Origin: an uncultured Clostridia bacterium
GTDB lineage: Bacteria; Bacillota; Clostridia; Christensenellales; Aristaeellaceae
Assembly: GCA_934643825.1 (NCBI GenBank)
Contig: CAKUCW010000006.1
Span: 1-64,000 of the forward strand
Direction: 5' to 3'
DNA: 64,000 nucleotides
Shown: positions 42,901 to 51,224 of the stretch, in pieces
Numbering within the stretch: position 1 is the first letter of the stretch
Layout of the letters: each line of letters opens with the position of its first letter
The notes under the pieces: model-generated
The model's database searches: none
What the model saw: the letters and a program-made list of their open reading frames with translations, nothing else
What the model was told of the DNA's origin: nothing
Program-made: the position numbers and the translations under genes

Positions 42901-42916
42901 CGCTTTGCGCTATACT
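42888..42916 (+). promoter_or_regulatory. Promoter of small RNA 1
   Basis: TTGACG (42,888-42,893), 17 bp, TATACT (42,911-42,916), on the strand opposite to the phage genes. The text before and into the -10 box (CTTTGCGCTATA) matches that of small RNA 2. Confidence 0.75.
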
Positions 42917-42921
42917 GATGT

Positions 42922-42992
42922 CAGAAAGAGATGCAGCACGGATATCGTGCGGGACGCTTTGACGTTCGGCGGTACGCTGCATCTCTTTTTTT
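42922..42992 (+). ncRNA. Putative small RNA 1 (about 71 nt)
   Basis: Downstream of a near-consensus promoter, a 13-bp closing stem AAAGAGATGCAGC/GCTGCATCTCTTT (42,925-42,937 and 42,976-42,988) encloses about 38 nt with inner hairpins (GCACG...CGTGC; GACG...CGTT) and runs into a T7 tract. The shape, promoter and 3' flank TTTATGCGCATCAAACCGCC recur in small RNA 2 although the stems differ in sequence. No convincing ribosome site for a peptide. Confidence 0.6.
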
Positions 42993-43164
42993 ATGCGCAT
43001 CAAACCGCCCTCTTCTCCCCAACATTTTTCAAACCACATCAAACGCTCAGGCACATTCACCCCGTCTTAGCCTCGACGCGTTCTCCCGGCTTCCCTCTCT
43101 CCGCTCTCGCACCAAACCATTCCAATCCAAAATCCGTTTTTTGCTGCTTCGTGCAGCCTCATAC

Positions 43165-43193
43165 TTGACATTTTCCATCCTTTGCGCTATATT
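43165..43193 (+). promoter_or_regulatory. Promoter of small RNA 2
   Basis: TTGACA (43,165-43,170), 17 bp, TATATT (43,188-43,193). Confidence 0.8.
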
Positions 43194-43198
43194 AAGAT

Positions 43199-43264
43199 TA
43201 AAGGTTGCGGAATCTATGGCTGTAAATCGACTTTGTCGTGTGTCATAAGCCGCAGCCTTTTTTT
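43199..43264 (+). ncRNA. Putative small RNA 2 (about 66 nt)
   Basis: Closing stem AAAGGTTGCGG/CCGCAGCCTTT (43,200-43,210 and 43,250-43,260) around 39 nt containing the hairpin CGAC-TTT-GTCG, then a T7 tract. Compared with small RNA 1 the stems have different bases but keep pairing, and the loop region shares a CTTTG core. It lies between the polyvalent gene and the Gln/Ser-rich gene, antisense to their transcript. The 170 bp between the two RNAs holds no gene. Confidence 0.6.
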
Positions 43265-43287
43265 ATGCGCATCAAACCGCCCGCTCG

Positions 43288-44262
43288 TCACCGAATTTTA
43301 CTCGTGTTCTTCGGGCTGTATCGTCCATAGATTTCGCGTGTGTTTGTCGTCGCCCCCGTGCTGTTTGCCGCCTTCTTCTTCTTGCCCGAGCCTCCCCCGC
43401 CCCCGCTCGTCGTCGTCGATACGCTCGATCCGCTGCTTTCCGTGCTGCTTTCGCCCGTCGTTTCGCTCGTTCCAAGCGTCTGTTGGCTTCCCGTCGTCTG
43501 CTGGCTTCCGATGCTCGTCTGGTTGCCCGTCGTCTGCTGGCTTCCCGTCGTCTGCTGTCCCATCGCCGAGGAAATCGCCGTCAGATAGTTGCTGTTCCAT
43601 TCCTTGCGCTGGTTCTCTTTCAGCTCCTGCACCTTCGCCGCAAGCTGGCTGGCGTAGTCGTTGTTCAGCCGTCCCTGCGTCTGGCTGTTCTGCTGTGCCG
43701 CCTGCGTGATCTGGTTTTGAATCTGCTGGCTTCTTCGTCCGCTGTCCTCCGTGAGCTGCTGTACGGCTTTTGCCAGTGCATCGCTCTGGTTGGCGAGCGT
43801 CTGCATCGTGTAGCTGCTCCGTCCCATGCCCCGGTTCAGCGCCGCCGTCTCCACGTTCGCCGCGCCCTTGCGGTATGCCTCGTTCTGCGCGTCGATGCTC
43901 CGGTTCAGGTTGGCGGCGATGTTCGCGATCTCCTGTTCCTTGCTCAGCTTCGTCGTTTCGTAGTTCTGCTGCGATGCCTCCAGCCCCGCGTTGAGCTGCG
44001 GTCTGAGCAGGTTTTCCGCAAACTGCGTAATCTGCTCGTCCGTCATGTTGCTCATCAGCCCGGACAGGATCTGGTTCATCATCTCCTTGTCAAGAACATT
44101 TTTGCTCGTGCTTTGCGATGTCGAGCTGCTCTGGCTGGTGCTGTCCTGCCGGCTGCTTGATGTGCTTTGGCTGGTTGTGTCCTGCCTGCTGTCTGTTTTG
44201 CTGTGTTCCTTGCTCGTGCTACTCGAGCTTTGGTGGGTCTCCGTCGTGCTGCTTCTTGCCAT
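43288..44262 (-). CDS. Gln/Ser/Thr-rich virion (ejection-type) protein
   Basis: A 324-residue protein. Both ends are low complexity (N-terminal SSSSTSKEHSKTDSRQDTTS; C-terminal GSQQTTGSQQTLG repeats, then SGGGGGSGKKKK). The middle (about 55-220) is helical and coiled-coil-like (NAGLEASQQNYETTKLSKEQ, IQNQITQAAQQNSQTQGRLN). This is the style of internal/ejection proteins in short-tailed phages, and it precedes the polyvalent gene. No certain family. The ATG follows GAAGTGAAGAC. Confidence 0.7.
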   Translation of the reverse strand: MARSSTTETHQSSSSTSKEHSKTDSRQDTTSQSTSSSRQDSTSQSSSTSQSTSKNVLDKEMMNQILSGLMSNMTDEQITQFAENLLRPQLNAGLEASQQNYETTKLSKEQEIANIAANLNRSIDAQNEAYRKGAANVETAALNRGMGRSSYTMQTLANQSDALAKAVQQLTEDSGRRSQQIQNQITQAAQQNSQTQGRLNNDYASQLAAKVQELKENQRKEWNSNYLTAISSAMGQQTTGSQQTTGNQTSIGSQQTTGSQQTLGTSETTGESSTESSGSSVSTTTSGGGGGSGKKKKAANSTGATTNTREIYGRYSPKNTSKIR

Positions 44263-44266
44263 GTCT

Positions 44267-44440
44267 TCACTTCCCTTCGAGTGCGTCCAGTCTCTTCTTG
44301 ATTTTCTCGATCTCCGCGTCCTTCAGCCTGTCCGCGTTCCAGCTCGCCATGCAGAAGTCGCGCAGAAACATTCCCAGATTCCTGACGTATTCCGCCAGTC
44401 TGCCGCTCTCCTGCGGCACTCTCGGCTGCTTGAATGCCAT
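44267..44440 (-). CDS. Small phage protein, 57 residues
   Basis: MAFKQPRVPQESGRLAEYVR... then FLRDFCMASWNADRLKDAEI, ending in a short coiled coil (EKIKKRLDALEGK). The ATG has GGGGAGGAAAA upstream, and the stop lies 4 bp before the Gln/Ser-rich gene start. Probably a real virion or chaperone gene. Confidence 0.7.
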   Translation of the reverse strand: MAFKQPRVPQESGRLAEYVRNLGMFLRDFCMASWNADRLKDAEIEKIKKRLDALEGK

Positions 44441-44452
44441 TTTTCCTCCCCG

Positions 44453-44585
44453 CCCTCTCCGTCAGCCTTGCGGCTGCCACCTCTCCCAGCGGGAGAGGCA
44501 AGGGGCTTTTGCAAATCCAATTTTCATATCGCAGCACCCTTGGCTCCCCCTTTGGGGGAGCTGACGCGTAGCGTCTGAGAGGGCT
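44453..44585. repeat. Two family D repeats in opposite orientation
   Basis: One unit (44,453-44,515, CCCTCTCC...CTCTCCCAGCGGGAGAGGC) and one (44,537-44,585, TTGGCTCCCCCTTTGGGGGA then GCTGACGCGTAGCGTCTGAG). The second runs to the next gene: its TAGCCCTCTCAG (minus strand) supplies that gene's stop codon. Confidence 0.75.
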
Positions 44586-46074
44586 ACACCTCATCCAGCG
44601 AATATTCCACCTGAACCCCGCCGTAGATTCGCCATCCGGCGGGTTTCGCGTAACTGCGAAGCTTCAGCTTCATCCGAACGCCCGCGATCTGAATCTTGAC
44701 CCGGTAGTCCCGCCTGTCCCCTTGCAAAAGCACCGTCCGCGTCTTTTCCCGCTTCTCGGTCTGGATCGTGATTTCAAGCGGCAGGTCGTTGGCGTCCGCG
44801 TCCGCCGTAAAGCGCAGCAGGTAATCCCGCTTCATGTATGCCTTGCCCAAGTCCAGCCACGGCGTCTCCCAGATGCACTCCATCGGCTCATCCAGATAGC
44901 TTCCCTCGTTCTCCCTCGCGTTGTACAGCAGCACCTCAAACGGGCTTTCCGCCTGCGTGTAGTACACCCTGCCGCTCATCGCGAAAAAGTCCTTGACGCG
45001 AATGCCTTTTCTGAGCATGAATGTCCCGCGTTCCGTGTCGTATTCGATGACCGCGTTGTTTTCCGTCAGCACGTCGCCGTTGTTTTCCTTGATGCACATC
45101 GCCAGATAGTAGACGTGGTCGCATATGCACGCCCGCGCCGCGCCGTCCATCCCGTCCATCCGCATCCGCATCGTCTCATACAGCGCGTCCCGGCTGAGCA
45201 GCCGCAGCGTGCTTCCGTCGTATAAGCCGATGCCGCTCTGCGACAGGTACAGCATGCTCGTCCTGTCCGTGCAGATGGTGCGCTCTTCCACCGGACCATC
45301 CGTGCCGTATGCCTCCGTGATCGTGAAGCTGCCCGGGTCTGTTCCGCGTATTTCAAAGATTGTCCGTCCCTTGACCGCCAGCAGATACCCGCCGAACGGC
45401 TCAAGCGATATGAACCTGTCGCCGTCCCATGTCGGCTGGTTGATGACGCCGCCGCCCAGCTCGGGCGTCTCCGGCACGTCCGTCCAGTTGAACGGGTCAT
45501 ACGGGCGCGAATAGAAGATGCTGTCCGGGTAGCCCTCCGCGCCCGTTCCCCATATGCGCTCCGCGTGCCGCCCCAGCACGGCAAACTTCACCTCGCTGTA
45601 TGCGTCGCCGATCGTCAGCGTCTTCTTTTCTACCCGCAGGTCGTTTCCGTATACCGCGATCATCCCGTCCTTTTCGTTGGAAAGAATCAGGATGTCCACC
45701 GTCTCCCCGCCGTCCGCCGCTTCATAGGTGACGCTGCTCCATTCGTCGCTCTTGTACCCCTCCGACCGCTTGATCCAGCCCTCTGTTCCCAGCGTGTAGG
45801 TGTAAATCGCGCCCCCGGCAGCCGCGACGTACACGTCCGCGTCGTCCGGTCTTGACCGCCTGTAAAACCGCGTCAGCGTCTTGATCTGTTCGCCCAGCGA
45901 CGGGAAGGCGCGGCTCGTGCCGTATGCCGACGCCAGAAGTCCGCGCTCCGTCCGGATGTTCTGCGCCCGGTAGGCGTAGTCCGCGTTGATGTTCGTGTCG
46001 CCCGCCGCCTGATAGATGCCCTTGGGCGTGGGGATGGTGAATTTTCCTTCGTAATCGCTGTCGCTGATGCTCAT
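44584..46074 (-). CDS. Phage tail hub/stabilisation protein, beta-propeller-like
   Basis: A 496-residue beta-rich protein with blade-like repeats (DADVYVAAAGGAIYTYTLGT, VDILILSNEKDGMIAVYGND, YLLAVKGRTIFEIRGTDPGS, YYLAMCIKENNG). Such proteins form the nozzle or hub of short-tailed phages (comparable to P22 gp10 or T7 gp12 in role; this is inference). It overlaps the upstream adaptor gene by ATGA. The last residues and stop abut a family D repeat. Confidence 0.8.
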   Translation of the reverse strand: MSISDSDYEGKFTIPTPKGIYQAAGDTNINADYAYRAQNIRTERGLLASAYGTSRAFPSLGEQIKTLTRFYRRSRPDDADVYVAAAGGAIYTYTLGTEGWIKRSEGYKSDEWSSVTYEAADGGETVDILILSNEKDGMIAVYGNDLRVEKKTLTIGDAYSEVKFAVLGRHAERIWGTGAEGYPDSIFYSRPYDPFNWTDVPETPELGGGVINQPTWDGDRFISLEPFGGYLLAVKGRTIFEIRGTDPGSFTITEAYGTDGPVEERTICTDRTSMLYLSQSGIGLYDGSTLRLLSRDALYETMRMRMDGMDGAARACICDHVYYLAMCIKENNGDVLTENNAVIEYDTERGTFMLRKGIRVKDFFAMSGRVYYTQAESPFEVLLYNARENEGSYLDEPMECIWETPWLDLGKAYMKRDYLLRFTADADANDLPLEITIQTEKREKTRTVLLQGDRRDYRVKIQIAGVRMKLKLRSYAKPAGWRIYGGVQVEYSLDEV

Positions 46075-46643
46075 CTGTGATACCTCACGTCCGTCACCTC
46101 ATACAGGTTGCGCCGCCTCGTCACGCTGCCCATGCCCTGCGGACGGATCCGGTTCATCTCCTGATAGAAGCAGTTCTGGAAAAACTGCGCCCGGCTCTGC
46201 TTGGCGAGATTGCCGCTGGATAGATGGCGGTAACAGATGTAGTCCGCCAGCGCCGCGTGCGCGAATTCCGGAATCTGCGGCACGTCCTCTCCGTCCTCCA
46301 GCGGCGGAAAGCTGACCTCGCAGAGCGCCCGCAGCGTCTTTCCCTTCAGGTCGTCCCGCCATACGGTAAGGCTTCTTCCGTCTCCCGCCAGGTCAAATGC
46401 GACGTCCCGTCCGTCCTCGTCCGTCAGCTGAATCACCCGGTTGACGATGTATCCCGGCACCGGGGCGCATCCGTCCTCGCAGATGGGCATGCACATCATT
46501 CTCTTGGGCTTGAGATATTCTCTCGCCGCGATGTCATAGCCTACGTTCGCATAGATTTTGAATGTCTCTTCGTATTCGCTCACGTCCTGCGGGTCTTCCC
46601 CGAGCTGCCGCAGCGCCTGCGCGATGATCTGGCTCAGCGTCAT
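46071..46643 (-). CDS. Phage head-tail adaptor protein
   Basis: A 190-residue protein with helical ends and a central beta domain (MTLSQIIAQALRQLGEDPQD, ... EYEETFKIYANVGYDIAARE, ... ALADYICYRHLSSGN, FFQNCFYQEMNRIRPQG). The helix-beta-helix plan, size and position between capsid and hub genes fit gp6/gp11-type connector proteins. The ATG follows GGAGTGAAGGAAG. Confidence 0.8.
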   Translation of the reverse strand: MTLSQIIAQALRQLGEDPQDVSEYEETFKIYANVGYDIAAREYLKPKRMMCMPICEDGCAPVPGYIVNRVIQLTDEDGRDVAFDLAGDGRSLTVWRDDLKGKTLRALCEVSFPPLEDGEDVPQIPEFAHAALADYICYRHLSSGNLAKQSRAQFFQNCFYQEMNRIRPQGMGSVTRRRNLYEVTDVRYHR

Positions 46644-46669
46644 CTTCCTTCACTCCTTTCTCTCTTAAA

Positions 46670-46890
46670 GCCGCCGCGAAGCGAAGATGGGGTTTGGGGG
46701 ATTGGAACCACGCGCCCGCAGTGCGGGATTCAGCGTGATGGAAATCGGAAATCATAAGAAACGCTTGCGTTTCTATATGAGTTTCCCGGAACAAATCCCC
46801 AAGCAGGGAACGGGGCGGCAGCCCCGTCGTAACCCATTGCGCAGCAAAAATGTGAATCAGGGAGCGAAGCGATCCCTGATTCTGTTTAAG
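46670..46890. repeat. Family C repeat region
   Basis: It holds GCCGCCGCGAAGCGAAGATGG, GGTTTGGGGGATT, GGGGCGGCAGCCCCGTCGTA and TCAGGGAGCGAAGCGATCCCTGA. The same series is found at 56,195-56,545 and partly at 48,722-48,934. No gene is visible in 46,644-47,014. Confidence 0.7.
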
Positions 46891-47014
46891 CCTGTCTGCG
46901 TTATTTCCCGTCTTCACCGCTCTCCTCTGCATCCATCTCTTTCAGTACAATTCCTGCCAAAGAAACTCCCTTTCTCCCTCGCGGCAGCTTCAGAATGAAA
47001 ACCGCATCCCCTTC

Positions 47015-47296
47015 TTACATTTCCCCGCAGTTTTTCAAAATCTCCGCCACCGCCGCGGGCATCTCCACCGTCTTGCCCCTCTGAAAGTAGAAGCTCACGC
47101 CGTTCAGCCCCGCAAAAACCACGTCGTCCTTGCTTCCGGGTGCCAGCGGCAGATTCACCTTCAGGGTCTCCCCGTCCGCGCATCCCGCGTCGCTCATCAG
47201 CTTTCTGAGGCTTGCCTGCGTCTTAGCGCATTTGCCTGCCAAAACCACGCTGGTCTTTTTCATCGTTGTCGTCGTGTTCGTTCCCATGTTCGCCAT
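47015..47296 (-). CDS. Small phage protein downstream of the capsid gene, 93 residues
   Basis: Begins MANMGTNTTTTMKKTSVVLA, with a compact beta region (GLNGVSFYFQRGKTVEMPAA). It may be a capsid decoration or head-completion protein from position, but no family is recognised. The start is the ATG after GAGGAGGAAGGAAAA; the upstream extension contains several unlikely residues. Confidence 0.7.
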   Translation of the reverse strand: MANMGTNTTTTMKKTSVVLAGKCAKTQASLRKLMSDAGCADGETLKVNLPLAPGSKDDVVFAGLNGVSFYFQRGKTVEMPAAVAEILKNCGEM

Positions 47297-47456
47297 TTTT
47301 CCTTCCTCCTCTGTTTTATCCATTCCAAAAATCAAGCGAAGCGAAGGCAGGGCTTGAATCCGCGCATCCGTTCCATCCGATGCCGCTTTTTCCAAATTCC
47401 CCGCCCGTGCTTCGCCCTTTGTCACCGTTTTCGCGCTTTAAGGCTTATTCCGTTCC

Positions 47457-48401
47457 TTACGCGCTGAATCCGCACTCGATTCGCACCGCATACTCCGGCT
47501 GCAGCATTTTCACGCCGAAGCCGTCCATCTTCCAGCCGACCGTGCTGATCTGGTCGAGCGGGTCTGCCGTGCCCGCGCTTCCCGCCGGCTTGACAATCAC
47601 TCGCGGCTTTGCGCCCTTCAGGCTCGTGATGCCGTAGGCATACTGACCCAGTACGATCACGCTTGCCACGTCTGCCTTCTCCGCGCCCGCGCCGCCGAAA
47701 ACCTTGGCTTCCGTCGTTTCAACCAGGCGCACGCCGAACAGCCGACCGATTTCGCCCGTGTAGATGTTCTCCTTGTCCTGATACTGGCTGACCTTGATGA
47801 AAGCGTCGTCCTCCTGCAAGTCATACATCGTGTCCGGACCAACGATGGCGATGTAATAGCCGCCAAAGGTCTGCGCGTGGTTCTTCTTGAGCATCTTCAC
47901 CGCCCGGCGCAGCTCCCTGCTGGTCAGTTTGTCCGCGGGCGTCAGCGCGGTGCGGCTCGTCTTGCCGCCCGCGTAAATCACGTTGGCGCATTTGGCAAGC
48001 TCCTCGCGCACCACCGCGTCAATGCTTCGCGAACCCGCGTCGCCGAAGAGCTTCGTTCGGCGCATGATGTCCATGTCCAAATGCGTCAGGTCGAGCTTGT
48101 CCGTGCATCGCGCATACTCGCCGTACTGCTGCAGCTGCACCGTCACCTCCGTCTCCGCCAGCATCACGCTGTCGCCCGGGTCGCCTTCGCTGAGCGCCTT
48201 GGTGTTCGTTTCCAGCGGAATGATTTTGCGCATGTTCATCACCAGTCCGCTGTGCGGCGGCATGCGATGCTCATCGCCAAACTGCAAATGCACCAGGTTC
48301 GGTTCAAACGTGCGCAGCAGCTCACGGTTGTAGTAGGTCTGCATGCCCGCGCTCAACGCGCTGCTCGTCGTCATATTCGTGTCCGTATTCGTATAAGCCA
48401 T
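47457..48401 (-). CDS. Major capsid protein (N4-gp56 family)
   Basis: A 314-residue capsid protein. Family hallmarks are FEPNLVHLQFGDEHRMPPHS, NMRKIIPLETNTKALSEGDP, TVQLQQYGEYARCTDKLDLT, REELAKCANVIYAGG and a C-terminal strand block. It assembles an HK97-fold shell. The ATG follows AAGGAGGAAGA. It lies downstream of the scaffold-like gene but separated by 530 bp of repeats, including a MITE-like element, which is odd for a virion operon. Confidence 0.95.
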   Translation of the reverse strand: MAYTNTDTNMTTSSALSAGMQTYYNRELLRTFEPNLVHLQFGDEHRMPPHSGLVMNMRKIIPLETNTKALSEGDPGDSVMLAETEVTVQLQQYGEYARCTDKLDLTHLDMDIMRRTKLFGDAGSRSIDAVVREELAKCANVIYAGGKTSRTALTPADKLTSRELRRAVKMLKKNHAQTFGGYYIAIVGPDTMYDLQEDDAFIKVSQYQDKENIYTGEIGRLFGVRLVETTEAKVFGGAGAEKADVASVIVLGQYAYGITSLKGAKPRVIVKPAGSAGTADPLDQISTVGWKMDGFGVKMLQPEYAVRIECGFSA

Positions 48402-48429
48402 CTTTCTTCCTCCTTGTGTTTTCAGTTCA

Positions 48430-48512
48430 ATAGGTTGGGGTTACGTTGGGGTTACGTTAGGGCTCTGCCCTAAAACCCGCCAGAAAACTGAGTTTTCTGG
48501 ACTTTCCACTTA
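48430..48512. repeat. Family A-like hairpin repeat
   Basis: GTTAGGGCTCTGCCCTAA and CCAGAAAACTGAGTTTTCTGG form the two hairpins, followed by ACTTTCCAC. This is the same plan as the units at 13,434-13,776. Confidence 0.65.
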
Positions 48513-48708
48513 GGGGTTGTCAAGATTAAGCGAACATTTCAAGGAACAAATATCTAAGCACTTGTAGATATGGGGCTTTGCCCCATCGCCCCACCAAAGG
48601 GCTTTCCGAGCGTTTACGGCGCCCGTTTGGCGCATCGCCCTTTGGAAACCTTCGGGCACAAATGCTTCGTTTTTTCTTGAAATATCGTTGTCGTTAGCTT
48701 GACAGCCT
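48513..48708. mobile_element. MITE-like element, copy 2
   Basis: A 196-bp relative of 18,494-18,667. Ends: GGGGTTGTCAAGATTAAG...ACATTTCAAGG and TTCTTGAAATATCG...GTTAGCTTGACAGCC. It keeps the internal GGGGCTTTGCCCC hairpin and a longer AAAGGGC...GCCCTTT stem. It lies between scaffold and capsid genes. Confidence 0.65.
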
Positions 48709-48721
48709 CTGTTCTTTCTTA

Positions 48722-48934
48722 TTTCAAACCGCGAAGCGAAGTAGGGAGTCTGCGGAACAAGCCTCCCTTAAGCGAAGTCTGTCGGGGACCCCCCTATTCC
48801 TTTCCCTCGATGGATTGCATCGCAATCCATCCCTCTCCCACCTTCTTCAAACCGCCGCGAAGCGGAGATGGGAGTCTGAGGGACAATCGTCCCTCAGGCG
48901 GGGTTTGGGGCGGCAGCCCCATCGTTCCCCACCG
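48722..48934. repeat. Family C repeats, two copies
   Basis: TCAAACCGCGAAGCGAAGTA (48,722-48,790) and TCAAACCGCCGCGAAGCGGA with GGGGCGGCAGCCCCATCGTT (48,850-48,934). The second ends at the stop codon of the scaffold-like gene. Confidence 0.65.
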
Positions 48935-49366
48935 TCACTCGATGCGTACCTTTCGCCCTTCCATCATCGCCGCACGCGCTCTGCGCGAAAACGCATCAAA
49001 TTGCCTGTCCGTCATGTGCTCGATTCGGTTGTCCGGCTTCACCGAACCCGCCGCCGTCGTTCTCGCCGTCGGTACGCCGTAGCGATGCGGCGCCGCCATG
49101 CTCCTGCGTAAGTAGGCACATGCCGCACGCTGTACACCGTGCCCCATCGCAATTTCGCTGCGTACCTGCTCGTCCTGCGTGAACGCCGCCATCTCCGCCG
49201 TCGTCCAGCCGTCCTCAAATAGCTCGGCAAGCCCCGCCCGAATCGCCGCCATCATCTCGTCCGCCTCGCGGCTTTCCTCTTCCGGCTGCTCCTGCTCCAT
49301 CTCTTCGGTCAGGTTTTCCTCCAGCTCGTCTACCGTCACTTCGTTCTCAAGCGTTCTCTCTTCCAT
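48935..49366 (-). CDS. Putative phage scaffold protein
   Basis: A 143-residue protein with a very acidic helical N-terminal half (MEERTLENEVTVDELEENLT, EMEQEQPEEESREADEMMAA) and a basic C-terminal part (FDAFSRRARAAMMEGRKVRI). This charge layout and the position between portal and capsid genes are usual for scaffolds. It overlaps the portal gene by 20 bp, with GAAAGGAGCGACGAAA upstream. Confidence 0.75.
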   Translation of the reverse strand: MEERTLENEVTVDELEENLTEEMEQEQPEEESREADEMMAAIRAGLAELFEDGWTTAEMAAFTQDEQVRSEIAMGHGVQRAACAYLRRSMAAPHRYGVPTARTTAAGSVKPDNRIEHMTDRQFDAFSRRARAAMMEGRKVRIE

Positions 49367-51017
49367 TTTCGTCGCTCCTTTCGTTCTCTCTCACCGCCCG
49401 CAGCACGCTGTCCCTCGTCCGATATCCCTCCATCAGCCGAATGACGCTCTCCGGCGGCAGCGGTTTCCCCGCGTCCGCGCAGATCTTGACCGCCTGCATC
49501 AAAAATTCGTTGTCTGCCTGAATCTGGCTCGGGTTGTTCTTCTGTACCTGTACGCGCACCGTGTATGCCGGACGCGGCAGCGCCCCTCCGTTTTTGCTCG
49601 GCGCAATCAGCTCGATGATCCTCTCCCGCATCCCGCCGCTTGAGTTCCATCCGCCGACGATTCGCAGCTTCCGCCCCGGCTCCATGTATTCGCTCAGCAC
49701 CCAGAGAATCTGCTCGACCATCCGCCTGAATGCGTCCTTGAATCTCTCCGTGTGCCACCTCGTGATCTTGCCGCCCGCCTCCTGTAAGTAGTGGATGGCT
49801 GTTCCCGCCGTCACGTTTAAGCCGCCTTCGCCTCGCGTAAACTGGTTCTGTCCGCAGTCCTGCTTCATCGCGTCCGCCATGTAGCACATCATTTCGTAAA
49901 CCTGCCCGTTCAGCGGCGACGCCTGCACCGTCTGCATCACCTCGCGGATGTCGTTGCCCTCCCATTCAATGATGGTCTTGCGCATGTCCGCCACATCGTC
50001 CGGATTGACGCCGCTTCCGCGCCGAATGAAGTGCCGCTGTACGCTCGATTCGCGGGCGTTGTCGTCGATGTACTTGGCGTATCGGTCGATGGCAGCCTGC
50101 GTCCCGCTGTAATCGTAAATCAGCCCCTTGCCAAAAGGCTTTCGCCATGAATCGCGGAATTTGTATAGCGTGAAGGGATATTGCCCGTGCGCATAAACGC
50201 CTTCGGGATAGGCCCCGCCTTCCGCGCCGTATCCGGTCTCCGTGCTGAAGAGCAGCGCATGCCCCGCAAACTGCGCCATGTGTACAAACGTCCTTCGGCT
50301 TCCCGCATCGTATCGCTTGTACCAGAACTCAATCAGCAGCGCACGCTCGTCCCCTTCCGGCGTTTCGAATTCGCCCGCGTCCTCTTCGCCGTATGCGTCG
50401 CCCGTAACATATCCCCGCGCATGCGGATAATGCTCCTCGATCCACGCGACCGTCGTGTGCGTCACCTTGAAACAGCCCCGCCCGTCCTGAATGTCCTCGT
50501 ACATCGGGTCGGGGTAGAAGTCCTCCGGATGCCATGCCAGTACGGAAACCATGCCTGCGCCGTCCTCCAGCTCCTCGTCCCAAAATACCTGCGCCACGCC
50601 CGTGCCCGTCACGATGGCGTCCTCCATCATCGTCTGATACTTGCCCGGCCATCCCGCGTGATAGAGTACAAAGCTCACCACGTCCTCCATCTCTTCCGCG
50701 CTGTTCGCCGTCTCCTCCCTTTCGGGCAGCATCACCGCCTCCGGCAGGTTGTCGATCTGGTCGGCGATCATGTTGTCCACGCAGCTCCCCAGCGTGTTGC
50801 TCGTCGGCGCCGTCGCGCTCCTCTCGCCCTTGTGGTCGCGTATCCTCCGCGCCCGCTTCATCTCCTCGTGGTCTTCCCGCAGCTGGTCATAGAAAAAGTC
50901 GAACAGGGTATATCCCCGCTCGACCAGTTCCTTTTCCCGCGCCGTCAGCGGCTGGTTCTCTGCCGCGTCCCATTTTTTCCGGCTCTGCCGTACGTCGCCC
51001 ATGCCGTATTTCTCCAT
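49347..51017 (-). CDS. Phage portal protein
   Basis: A 556-residue portal of the P22/podovirus-like type: an N-terminal region (LTAREKELVERGYTLFDFFY), the clip/stem region with QASPLNGQVYEMMCYMADAM and GGLNVTAGTAIHYLQEAGGK, and a helical C-terminus. It forms the dodecameric DNA channel. The start is the ATG after GGGAGAGTGAAA. In most phages the large terminase is adjacent; here 2.3 kb with two opposite genes intervenes. Confidence 0.9.
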   Translation of the reverse strand: MEKYGMGDVRQSRKKWDAAENQPLTAREKELVERGYTLFDFFYDQLREDHEEMKRARRIRDHKGERSATAPTSNTLGSCVDNMIADQIDNLPEAVMLPEREETANSAEEMEDVVSFVLYHAGWPGKYQTMMEDAIVTGTGVAQVFWDEELEDGAGMVSVLAWHPEDFYPDPMYEDIQDGRGCFKVTHTTVAWIEEHYPHARGYVTGDAYGEEDAGEFETPEGDERALLIEFWYKRYDAGSRRTFVHMAQFAGHALLFSTETGYGAEGGAYPEGVYAHGQYPFTLYKFRDSWRKPFGKGLIYDYSGTQAAIDRYAKYIDDNARESSVQRHFIRRGSGVNPDDVADMRKTIIEWEGNDIREVMQTVQASPLNGQVYEMMCYMADAMKQDCGQNQFTRGEGGLNVTAGTAIHYLQEAGGKITRWHTERFKDAFRRMVEQILWVLSEYMEPGRKLRIVGGWNSSGGMRERIIELIAPSKNGGALPRPAYTVRVQVQKNNPSQIQADNEFLMQAVKICADAGKPLPPESVIRLMEGYRTRDSVLRAVRENERSDENGRENA

Positions 51018-51224
51018 TTTCACTCTCCCGTTCCTATATATTTGCCTCATTCCTGTAGCAACCAGTTACAGATTGAGAAATCTCGTTGCCTAAGCTGTAG
51101 TTCACAGCGTTCGCTTTGTGCAGGTAGAACCGCCACCGAGCCGGTGCGTTCGCGTCAGCAAACAGATCGAATCGGCAATGGGAAAAGCCGGTATTGCCGT
51201 TGCAATCTGTATGCAGGAGCTTGT

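Noticed and set aside
42931..43248. A 105-codon plus-strand frame starting within small RNA 1
   Set aside because: No spaced Shine-Dalgarno, the frame runs across the terminator hairpin, and the product looks like random translation.
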